Positions 35,951-46,247 of a DNA stretch of 64,000 bases are shown in pieces. A model generated the notes under the pieces. The model was not told the DNA's origin and made no database searches. It saw only the letters and a program-made list of their open reading frames with translations. Every line of letters starts with the position of its first letter. The stretch's first letter is position 1. This stretch comes from Asterella californica. Taxonomy: Eukaryota; Streptophyta; Marchantiopsida; Marchantiales; Aytoniaceae. The translations under genes and the position numbers were made by a program. The stretch covers positions 992,001-1,056,000 of the forward strand of contig JAYKYS010000019.1 in assembly GCA_036924285.1 (NCBI GenBank), in the 5' to 3' direction.

Positions 35951-37764
35951 TCTCGAGGTATGCTCTTCATGTCTTCTATGGTCCATGCGAAGAGATCTTG
36001 GAACTCCGTCAGAAGTTCCCGAAAGTCTTCCAACTGCTGGCCCTCGATCACCTTGGAAAGCTTCAGCTTCTTCCCGGGAGCAACCTCCATCTCTTGGAGA
36101 TCATCCGGGTTTACCATTCCTTCAGTGTGACTGTACTCACTGGCACCAAAGTATTCCGGTGTGGGAGCTTCTTCTGGTTCAGATTCGTCTTCTGGAAGAC
36201 CAACTGTCGGATCTTCCGAAGGGAAGACGGTATTCTCGTCTTCTGGAAGCTCTTCTTCCGCAATCTCGTAGCACTCAATGTATCCACAGACCACATCTTC
36301 CACTTTCTCTGCGACTTCTGTTGTACACACGTTATTCACCATAAACTCATTGTACCGTTCATCACTGTCAGAAGACGCAGCTGAGTCTTCTGAAGTGTAC
36401 CCCTCTGTTGTAGACGGAGTTTCACCTTGGTGTCCAATCTTGATCCAAGGAAGCGAGACATTACTCTTCTCACCTGGCTTGGGTGTAGGATTGGGAAATC
36501 TCAAACGGTGTCTTCTCCAGTCGGTTTTCACATTTCCAGCATACAGCCATGGTCTTCCTATCAACACATGATATCCAACCTTAGCTACAGGTCGCAAAAT
36601 GATGTAAGTGAGGTAAAAAGATACTCCACCAATTACCGTCAAGACATCTTTCAGTTGCCCCAAAGGTCGTCTACTGGTCTGGTCTACCATTCTGAGAATT
36701 CTCGGAGTAGGTTGGAACTCATTGAAGCCTAGGGCATGCGCCGTTTCTTCAGTCATGATGTTAACTCCGGAGCCGGAATCAATGGGTACCTTCTTCAGAA
36801 GACAGCCATGGATCTCCATATCAAGTTCTGGGGCTCCCAAGTCCTCATGCTCTATCCTTAGGATCAGGGTGCTCTTAGGAAGTTGAGCTGTCCTCCTCTT
36901 CCTCGATCCTCGAAGCACAGATTGTAACAACTTCCTGTAACCAGCATTGTCATCTAGCAGCTGTTGGAGGGTTACATCCGCCTTCTAATTCCACAAGTCT
37001 CGCAAGAAGTCGTAAGCAGATCTTTTCAGAAGAGTGACTGGTGTTTCCAACAGAGAAGATGTAGTAGCTGCTTCCTTGGGTGGAAGACCAGAAGAGTGTC
37101 TTCTCTCGACTGGGGGCTGTTCCCGTGAGACAGGTGTTGCCGTAGTCGGTGTAGGAAGCTGCTGTACTATCTTCCGTCTCTTCTCCAGCTCTTCTTGCAT
37201 GATCGCTTCAACTTCTTGTCTAATGTCAGGAGCAAAGTACTTCGGATCTTCTCGGTCGTAAGTAGGAGAAGACGGCCGCTCAGGAGAAGATGACCTCTCC
37301 TTACGCTGTTTCTTCTTCTTGACGTCCTTCTGACAAGATTCTGACTTCCCTTTGCTTCTGGTACTTACCTTGAACACAGCTTCATCCAAGACTTCCTCCG
37401 GAGACCAACTATCAGAATTCGGGTCAGGATTCCAAACAGTACCATCCGTCAAAGTGAAAGATGACGCTTCTTCAGATGTCTCCATCTTCTGAGCTGCAGT
37501 CGTCTTCTGCAGCTGAGGTTCCTTTCCTTCGCGCTTCCCGGGGTCTGGTTCGTCTTCCTCAATGTGGAGACAATCTGTACAATCCCCATGATCTTCTTCT
37601 TCTACCGTGATGTGCTGTACCACTGCTAACTCGAGCTTAGAAGTTGATGCTGCTTCTGCAGGAGGCGTGGTATCTGCAAATCTAACCATTTGTCGTGGCC
37701 GTAAGGTTTGAGGACAATTCCCTGTGAAATGACCGGCTTCCTTACAGTTCCCACATAAGGGCAC
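35951..37764 (-). pseudogene. Protease and linkers of element C
   Basis: From right to left: the third CCHC knuckle (37714-37755), a long acidic linker (TSKLELAVVQHITVEEED and on), then the aspartic protease with PIDSGSGVNIMTEETAHALG (DSG codons at 36772-36780) and LIGRPWLYAGNVKTDWRRHR. A further acidic linker (SEDPTVGLPEDESEPEEAP) leads into RT. The only stop is TAG at 36985 (Gln elsewhere, in DLWN-KADVT). C is the sole copy here with the catalytic Ser of DSG; A and B have DFG. Confidence 0.9.
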
Positions 37765-39458
37765 TTGCCCTATCTGTCTTCTCGGGTGAGGACAGGTGGA
37801 CCACCAGTGCCCTGTCTCTCCACAATTATTGCACGTTCCAGGAAGAGGGTTGAGAGGTCGTTGTGATGAGGAAGGCTGCCAGGGTGTCCTGGTCTGTACA
37901 TTGCTAGCTCTATCCCTAGGTACATACGATTATATTGGGCGGGAGGCGTAGGAGTGAAGGGTTGTATCGTCTCGATCCTATAGCAAGTTTCCCCATTGGG
38001 ATCGTGTAGATATCCCTCATCGTCTTCTTCCCATCCTGCCCAGTTGACAGCTTGGTCCTGCGTACACTGATCTCTGGTGTGCCCGGAAGAGTTACAAAGG
38101 TTGCACCAAAGGTTTGGCCGAGAAGCCGTAGGCTGCTTCCGCTTGTCCTTCTGGTTCAGAAGATGAACTTTCAGGTCGGCAAACTGCTCCAGAATCTCAT
38201 CGATGCAGGGATCAGGTGCAGACTGAATGATCTGAGTTTGAGGCATCTTCTGCACAACTTCCTCCCTTGCTCGCGTCTTCTCCTTCTTCTTCTTCCGCGT
38301 CTTCTTCTCTTGTTCAGATTCGGAGTCTGAACTTTTGACAGTAGACTCTTCAGAAGTAGAGGCTGCTTCCGAATCACTGTTATCAGTTTCAGTGGACTTG
38401 GACTCCTTCTTGGACTTCTGAGAAGACTTCTTCGACTTCTTGGACTTCTTCGAGGTCTTCCCTTTGTCTTTCGTCATATTCCGAGTGATGCTCGAGGTTT
38501 CATACTGCTCGGCATGCTTCTGTACCTCCGCTAAATCATCACCTCCTCCTCTTCTGCAGTACAATTCCATGTCCTGAGACAATCCTCCCAAGTACCAATC
38601 CACAGCTTGCTGAGCACAGTAGCCGGGTCTTCCTTGGTTCTGAGAGATATGATCCAGGAGATCTTCAAACCTCTCGGTGTAATCCCGCAGTGTCTCTTTC
38701 TTCTTCCGTTCGAGTCTCTGAAGTTCTATGAGGGTCATACGATCGTAGCCCACTCCTCTGAACCTCTTCAGAAAAGCGACCTTCAAAGTAGCCCAAGCGG
38801 CCATTACTACACCATCATCCAACGTTTTACTCATCCACTTCCTTCCTTTCCCTACGATCAAACTGGGAAATACACGGAGCCTGTCAACATCAGCGTCTTC
38901 TTTGTTAGATCGAGAGATGGTCTCGAACATGGTGATGAAGTCATCTACGTCAGCATCATCGTCGTACGGATGGTACTTCTGCCGAGTGTGGGAAGCCATG
39001 TCGACGGCCGGCTGGTGCGACTGCCAACTTCTTCCTCCCTCAGGTCCAGGTGGTGGAGATGGTCTTCTCGAAGGTCCAGGCCTGTCTGAATCACGAAGAT
39101 CGTCTTCTGAGTCAGAGTTACTGTCACTGCTACCTTCCGAGACGTCTGGAACAATCTCCTCCAGTCTTCTCTCACCTTGAGAAGCTTCTTCCGCACTTGG
39201 GAAGACGTCTTCCGAGTAACCAGTACCAAAATCTACTTTATACACGTGATCACCCGGTTGGTTTCTGTCTTCGCCAAAGATTATGCTCGAGATAGAAGGC
39301 TCTTCCAACTCTACCGATCGGATCTTCCTGCGCTCTTCTTCTTTCCTTTGGTGTCTCAGGGATATTCGCTGCTCTCTAGAAGCGGTTCGCTGGGGTGAAT
39401 TAACCCACTCAAGATCTTTACCCGTGCGTCTTCTGCTTCTTCCTCCGGTCAGAGGCAT
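37765..39458 (-). pseudogene. gag of element C (one frameshift)
   Basis: The ATG at 39458 lies 345 bases after the PBS. Residues 1-150 are charged and Ser-rich (SDSNSDSEDDLRDSDRPG). About 155-325 is a capsid-like region (KYHPYDDDADVDDFITMFET; VGYDRMTLIELQRLERKKKE). A Lys/Ser-rich linker follows, then knuckle 1 (CNLCNSSGHTRDQC, 38064-38105). A lost A near 37925 shifts the frame between knuckles 1 and 2. Knuckle 2 (37792-37833) is read in the pol frame. Three knuckles are more than the one or two usual in plant gag. No stop separates gag from pol, so the ancestor made one polyprotein of about 2,070 residues. Confidence 0.9.
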
Positions 39459-39803
39459 CCACCAGAGTACTGAGAACAGATGTCTCTATTCTTCTACATC
39501 TAGATCCGGAAGACCAGATGACTGAACAACCGATCCCAAGTTCAGAACGCCTTCTTCTCCTGCGTCTTGTTGCACTCACTGCAATCTTCCAAGATCGAGT
39601 CTTCCAAGGAGTTCTTGGAAGCAGGGAAGCGGCTTCTTCCAACTCTACCTGAGGTATCTTATCAGCTTCTGGTTGCGGCTCCTGTCTTCTAGCAAGATAG
39701 AGTTCCACAACACATTCAACTACAATCGAAGTTAGTTCGAAATGAACCTAACTAATGGCACACAGATCCAGGAAGCTTAGAACAGAAGTTACTAAGATGA
39801 AAT
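39459..39803 (-). other. 5' leader of element C
   Basis: These are 345 bases between PBS and gag. On the minus strand a frame is open over 39418-39708 and beyond but has no ATG (it starts at a GTG codon). It overlaps the gag start by 41 bases and includes an Arg run (RRRRRRR). The same frame is open in B. I see no other signal. Confidence 0.5.
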
Positions 39804-39820
39804 CCTCGGCAGCGGCGCCA
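39804..39820 (-). other. Primer binding site of element C, tRNA-Asp type
   Basis: Read on the minus strand it is TGGCGCCGCTGCCGAGG. It is the complement of a plant tRNA-Asp 3' end apart from two mismatches. It starts 19 bases inside the 5' LTR end at 39840, farther than the usual 0-5. Confidence 0.85.
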
Positions 39821-39839
39821 AACATGGTTCCTCACTATA

Positions 39840-42800
39840 TGTAGTGACGCAGGATTTCTCCTTTTGCCCATTTAGTATACAGATATCGTTCCCACAGAAG
39901 ATTTGCACAAGTAACGCTACTCTAAGTTCTAAGATCTGTTCAAACACACGGGTTTTGTCTAGAAATCCCGTCTTCTCACAAAACCACACAAAACCACACG
40001 TCTTCCAGACACGCCAAGTAGTGCTCTGGAACTAAACAAACAACTACCAACTAAAATATCACACAACTATTCACAAAGAAGCGCTGGAAGACGATCTTCC
40101 TACTTCTAGGTTGTTTCTTCCGGTCTTCTCGATACCGTCTTCTCAAAGCGATTCTCGTCTTCTGGGGGTTCAACTCGTCTTCTCACACCTCCAGAAGGCT
40201 GTCCTGCTTGCAGAAGTCGACTAGCAACGGTCGTTACACCTTATTCTCGCACTCACATTCCAACGGGTTAGATAAATCACAGGGTGTATGCCCCCTGTAG
40301 CCTTCCCAGGCTTCTGCCTACGGAAATGGTCTTCATGTAGCACTACAACGACATTCACCTTCACGGAAGCTCAATAGAAGTATCGGAAGCTCACTAGAAG
40401 AAGATAAGAAGATGGGGAAGATGGGAGAAGATGGGGAAGATGAGAAAAGCCAAACAAGAGAAAACAAGATGAAAGGAGTAAATTAAGATTCCGACAGGCT
40501 TCTAGTCCGGATCCTGACTAACAAGTCATCCCTGCTTGTAATAGTTTGGGGAGGAAGACAACAAACGTGAGTACTGTTGCACCGTCTTCTACTCGAGGAT
40601 GTCGTATTCTGCTGTGGGAAGAAGGCTTCTTTCTTCTTCACTTTGCTGCTCTGACTGCTCTATCTTCTGGGATCTCTTACCCAGAAGACCGTTCGTACGT
40701 AGATCCCAAGTGCTCTACTGAACGAGTCAAGCTACACTTCCACAACTGCTCACAGTCACCGTCACTCAAGAAGAACACTTCCCATGCACAATTGGGAGCG
40801 AATTCAATCAACCCACCATCCAGAAGACATGGACAAAGCTTCTGCACTCAAATCCACAATCTATTCCCCGAGAAGAAGTCACAATGGCATTGGGAAGCTC
40901 ACTCCCTCTACTTCCTGCGTCTACTCCTCGACACACCAGTCTAGCTAACAAGACTGCACGAGGATGCCGTTCCCTGTTCCTAGACTGTCCACTACCTCTA
41001 TCTACATCTTCGAACCACTGCTGGTACGAGTATGCAGACCCCTCCGGTGTATTCCAAGACTATTCGTATGTTTCCAACAACGGGTGTAGTGCGAAGAACT
41101 ACCTATCTTGTCTCTGCTCTATTGTGTCTCGCCTGCCTGCCTGTAGAATCGGTGTGTATGTTCAGTTGCTACAGAATTCTACAAAACTGGCAGAACTCTA
41201 TCTCAACTGCAGCTCGCGCTTCCGTGACTTCTCGCTGCGTCTTCCATATGGTTTGCTCTTCTGCAAGGGCGGTGATCTTCTCCCGCACTCGGGTGACTTC
41301 CTGATTGCGCTGCTGTACCCGCGCCTGCAACTCCTGGTTGCTCTTCCGAAGCTGCACCAGCTCCTTGGCAGAAGCGGCTACTTCCGTCTTGTACCTAGCT
41401 TCCAGCTTCTTCTGGTCTTCCCCCTGTCGCAGCAAGGTGCGCAGGCCAAATCCAGGTTGTAAGGGCTTCTCCTGTGCCCTCGCTCTCTTCTCCAGCAACT
41501 CCATAGTTGGCTGGATCTCCTTCTGGAAGTAGGCACTGAACTCCTCCACTCGTCTTCCTGTGGAAGACAAGTTCATCTCCACCACTCGCTCCGCGGTGTC
41601 GACTTCGTCTTCCAGAGGTAAGGAAGCCTCTTCCACCACTACGGCCTTCATCTTCTGCGCACGAGAAGAAGCTACTCTTCTCATCTTCCGGGGTGGAAGA
41701 CTCCTCCTGGCAGGAGCAGCTCTCTTCTTTGCGCTTCCTCGCATCGCAGCATGAGTGCCCATCCATCCTTCATATTCTGGAGTCTTTGGAAAACTCCCAG
41801 GCGTTGCAGAAGCAGTCTTCTGCTCCGATCGGGTACTCAGCAGGTCTTCTTCCGAGTCGGACTCCGATCTTGAATGAATGAGGGAGATGGGTGTCCTCGG
41901 TACACTTCTGGGACCCATCTTCCTCACTGGCGTGGCGTCTTCCGACCCACTAGACTCGTCTTCCCTCACCAGAAGCGTCTTCTGGTGAGAGCCGGGCCTC
42001 AACTGTGGCATCTGAGTGGGAGGGGGCGTTGCTGCTGCCTCTCGGTCATCGTCTTCCGAGGTCTCCTCCTTCACCTCCTGTCGCTCCGTTGGCCCATATC
42101 CTTCCAGCTGATCTTCCCTAAGATCCCCCATGGCTACATACAAGTAGCAGAGGAAGGGCGTCAAGTGTTCTCCAGCCGGGGTACCTAAGTATGCTAGCTC
42201 CGTCTATACGTAGTTGTGGATGTACGCGCCCCAGTAGATGGGCACTCGGTCATCCCACACTGATTCCAGGAACTCCACGTCCTGATCTCCTAAGTACCTT
42301 GTCTTCTGCGCTTTCCTCTTGGGAAAGAGATGCAGAAACAACTTCTCCAGGAGGCGCTTCTTCGGCTCCCGGTAAGATTCTATCTTCCAACCGTTCCTCC
42401 CCTGCCTGTCTTCCACGAAAAGGCAGGTTGTGCTCCTAGACACATGCCACGAACTCACGATTCTAGGCAAGATCTTCTTCTCGTACCAATATCCTCGGTT
42501 CTCGGATTCAGGCCTCTGATAAGCCTTACGCCACCAGTCTTCAGTCCAGGAAGACGGTCTTCCCCGAGCTACTCCTGCCTTCGCAGGTACACGGTTACGC
42601 GGTGATAACGCTGCCCACACGTCCTCCAAAAGCCCTTGATCTGCGAGGTTCCAATCCCACAGGAAGAAGTCGAGACCCAACTCCTTGAGGAAAGGAGTGG
42701 TCTCGGCCAATTCTGCCGCTGGTAACACCAAGCCTCGCGGATGCATCGACATACCTGGAAGATCTGTTGCACTAAACCACAAGCACCTACTATGAGCTGA

Positions 42801-44754
42801 AGGCTCAGTTCTTCCCGAGTGCCCACAGTCTAGCTTCTACTTCTCAGAAGACGAAACTAGTCTTCCAGAAGACAGCTACTCCGTCTTCCGGGATTCTAAC
42901 AGTACTTCCTAGATAGCTCTCGTCTTCCGAGCTATATCTAAACAATCCTATCTAAGCAAGGCCTCGCATGGATTGCCAAGAAGACAACCCACCTTGCATT
43001 ACATCCTACTTCCTATCAGAAGATACAAGATTCGCAAAACATAAGTGCATGACAAGTTCAGAAGATGGTTCCGGGCTCCTGCGATGACAGTGGCCTCTGG
43101 GAAGACACTCAGGACAGCTTCCGATTCAATGTCTTTCTCGGAAAACTTCCCGAAGTCAGACTTCCCTTCACTGGTCTCACCTGTCTTCGTCTTCCTACAC
43201 GCAATCTATCCTCACAACAGACTCAAGACAATTGCACTCTGTTCTTCTGACTTCTCACCTCTCATACGCACTCAGGAGAAGCTTGCTGCTCGGTTGGAAG
43301 ACATGACCGTCGACCATTCTCTCCAGATTTTGCCAGCAAGTATTCTCACGACTCTCTTCTAAGTTTGGGAAGAAGAAGGAACGGCTGCTATGGATCGAAC
43401 AGAAGAGACCCGAATGGACTCTCACGTCTTCTCGCTCATTTTGCCAGCCTTCCAGTCTTCTAGTCTCTCTAGGAAGATGAGGAGTTGAGAAGCTTGGAAG
43501 ACCGGGAGACACAGGCCTAGTTCCCGACTTCCAACTTCTCGAAATAACAAAACAACTCACCACACCACTCAGGATTCGTACCAAGTCTCTCTAAACACAA
43601 AAGCAAAGCAAATCCACTCTCGATGCGAATTGTGTTCAGTCGACTTCCGAAGACAGTCTTCCGAAGACAGTCAAGTTTAAGAAATGTCTTCCGAAGATGT
43701 TCCCATCTTCCGAATCGTCTTCTGTTCCAAGTTTCGGGGGTAGAGAGGTAGTAGGGTAGGGAAATTGATAGCTGGGGGCTAGGAGTAGGGAAGCTCGAAT
43801 TGAGCTCGGGAAGAAGTAAGGAGATGTCTGACAGAAATTGGGCAGCGCTTCCGCACCCAATGTCTCAATAGAAAGAATGGGGGGGTAGGGTAATCGATCA
43901 GGCTGCCTGCACACAACCAAGGAAGCGCGGGGAATACCAGGAAAAGGCGAGAAGAAGTGAGAAGGGGAAAGAACAGGGGAAAGAACCTCTACAGTCTTCT
44001 TCTGCTCCCCGAGTTGCCTTCGACCTCCGCGCGCTTCTGACTCTTGTCCTAGCTCCAATGCGACTCCTCAGGACTGCGCCTGCTGTCAATCTCTTGGCCA
44101 TGCCTCGATTCCACCTTCGATTCTACTTGCTACTCTCCAATGTCAGCTTCTCGGGAGCTCACGGAAAACACCTTCGCTCTCTGCCGTTTGTGCTCCAGCA
44201 ATTCGATCTCGCCCTTCGCCTAGGTGCCAATTGATTCTCTCCTACCTCGATGTCCTTACTCGATTCCTCTCTCAAAGCTAACTCGCGAAGCTCACTATCT
44301 CCAATCGATCTTCTCAAGCGCTGTGTTGCGAGAAGTTGGAATGTGCCTAATGTGCTTCCTTACGCATCTTCCCCGCAGATTAGGGGTTTTCGACCTTAGG
44401 TGTCTTCCTGACCTACCTACCTATTCGATGCGCCCCAGTAGATACACCTACTGTCTTACCCGAAAACTCGTGGTTGGGCCTTCGCGGTCGCTGTCTTCTG
44501 GAAGACATGTGTCTTCCGCCGTCTTCTCATCTTCCGCCGTCTTCCCGTCTTCTGAAGATGCAACTGAAAAGACGCTCTTCCGAAGACGGTCATCTTCCGA
44601 AGAAGTCAACTTCTTATTACAACCAGCTCTTAAGATCATCTTCCTGCTAAGGGAGACGTAACCTTAAGTAACAACGCTTCTTCAGTTATACAAACAAGTT
44701 ATTATTCTTAAAAATTTCAAAAATTCGTGCATCCTGTAATTTGTGGGCACCACA
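39840..44754 (-). repeat. 5' giant LTR of element C (4,915 bp, deleted)
   Basis: It has the same ends as the 3' LTR but lost 986 bp relative to it (28619-29604 there). The junction is at 41201-41204, with TCTC on both sides of the lost segment. Smaller losses lie near 41398 and 43775. The upstream 2.0 kb (42753-44754) and downstream 1.3 kb (39840-41168) hold no convincing gene. Because this is the 5' copy, the deletion sits between promoter and PBS in the genomic RNA template. Confidence 0.9.
41206..42752 (-). pseudogene. LTR-borne protein, 5' LTR of C (C-terminal third deleted)
   Basis: It starts at ATG 42752. TAG at 42204 replaces CAG for Gln in YIHNYV-TELAY. The 331 codons down to 41169 are then open. 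The 986-bp deletion fuses the coiled coil (TEARAAVE) to unrelated codons (IEFCQFCRIL). Part of the helical region before the coiled coil is also missing near 41398. The middle and basic patch (PPRKMRRVASSRAQK) are intact. Confidence 0.8.
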
Positions 44755-44759
44755 CGTTG
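44755..44759. repeat. Right target duplication of element C (CGTTG)
   Basis: It is identical to 27235-27239. The RT of B resumes directly with CATAAACCAAATGGC. Confidence 0.95.
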
Positions 44760-46247
44760 CATAAACCAAATGGCATTTGATTGTACGCGTACGTGTCCCA
44801 ATCAGTAGTGAAAGTGGTTTTCAACTTGTCTTCTTCTTTGATTGAAACTTGGTTGTACCCAGAATACCCATCCAGGAAGCTGTAGAACTCATGCCCTGCT
44901 ACCTGGTCTAACACAGTGTCGGTGAATGATAAAGGGTGATGATCCTTCTTCGTGGCCAAGTTCAGCTTCCGGAAGTCCTGACACACTCGGATCTTCCCTG
45001 TCTGCTTCTTCGGCACGATGACGATAGGAGCTACCCACTCACTACTAAGTATTGGGAAGATGACCCATGCTTTCAGGTATTGATCGATCAAGTCCTTCAC
45101 CAGAAGCGAGTACTTGGGGTTGAGCCGGTACTGCCTCTGCCGTGCAGGAACAACGCCCTCCAGCAAGTCGATGCGATGCTCTCCCAACTCTCGAGGTATG
45201 CCTTTCATGTCTTCTATGGTCCATGCGAAGACATCCTGGAACTCCGTCAGAAGTTCTCGAAAGTCTTCCAACTGTTGGCCCTCGATCACCTTGGAAAGCT
45301 TCAGCTTCTTCCCAGGAGCAACCTCCATCTCTTGGAGATCATCCGGGTTTACCATTCCTTCAGTGTGACTGTACTCACTAGCACCAAAGTATTCCGGTTT
45401 GGGAGCTTCTTCTGTTTCAGATTCGTCTTCTGGAAGACCAACTGTCGGATCTTCCGAAGAGAAGACGGTATTCTCGTCTTCTGGAAGCTCTTCTTCCGCA
45501 ATCTCGTAGCACTCAATGTATCCACAGATCACATCTTCTGCGATCTCTGCTACTTCTGTAGTACACAAGTTATTCACCACAAACTCATTATACCGTTCAT
45601 CACTGTCAGAAGACGCAGCAGAGTCTTCTGAAGTGTATCCTCTGTTGTAGACGGAGTTTCACCTTGGTGTCCAATCTTCTTCCAAGGAAGCGAGACCTTA
45701 GTCTTCTCACCTGGCTTGGGTGTAGGATTGGGAAATCTCAAACGATGCCTTCTCCAGTCGGTATTTAGATTTGCAGCATACAGCCATGGTCTTCCTATCA
45801 ACACCTTATATCCAAACTTAGCTACATGTCACAAAATGATGTAAGTGAGGTAAAAAGATACTCCACAATTACCGTCAAGACATCTTTCAGTTGCCCCAAA
45901 GGCCGTCTTCTGGTCTGGTCTGCCATTCTGAGGATTCTCGGAGTAGGCTGGAACTCAGTGAAGCCTAGGGCATGCACCGTTTCTTCAGTCATGATGTTAA
46001 CTCCGGAGCCGAAATCAATGGGTACCTTCTTCAGAAGACAGCCATGGATCTCCATATCAAGTTCTGGGGCTCCCAAGTCCTCATGCTCTATCCTTAGGAT
46101 CGGGGTGCTCTTGGGAAGTTTAGCTGTCCTCCTCTTCCTCGATCCTCGAAGCACAGATTGTAACAACTTCATGTAACCAGCGTTGTCATCCAACAGCTGT
46201 TGGAAGGTTACATCCGCCTTCTGATTCCACAAGTCTCGCAAGAAGTC
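44760..46247 (-). pseudogene. Protease and RT N-terminal part of element B
   Basis: RT runs from VPARQRQYRLNPKYS through RVCQDFRKLNL and FLDGYSGYNQVS to QMPFGLCN, where C is inserted. Before it come the acidic linker and protease. The protease reads PIDFGSGVNIMTEE, with Phe for the catalytic Ser as in A. Frame changes fall near 45640 and near 45870. A TGA replaces Arg in ILRPVAK near 45832. The gene continues at 27239. Confidence 0.88.

Larger units (their letters stand above)
27240..44754 (-). mobile_element. Element C: full-length giant-LTR Ty3/gypsy retrotransposon (17.5 kb)
   Basis: The order on the minus strand is: 5' LTR 44754-39840, PBS 39820-39804, leader, gag-pol 39458-33252, PPT, 3' LTR 33193-27240. 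It is flanked by CGTTG on both sides and sits inside the RT of B, between QMPFGLCN and APVTFQRL. Both LTRs share private variants (GATTGCCAAG, CGCAAAACATAAG). Six differences over about 395 bases upstream of the ORF start, counted by eye, give about 1.5 percent divergence outside the deletions. That makes C the youngest complete element here. It keeps the protease DSG site, which A and B have lost. Confidence 0.92.
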
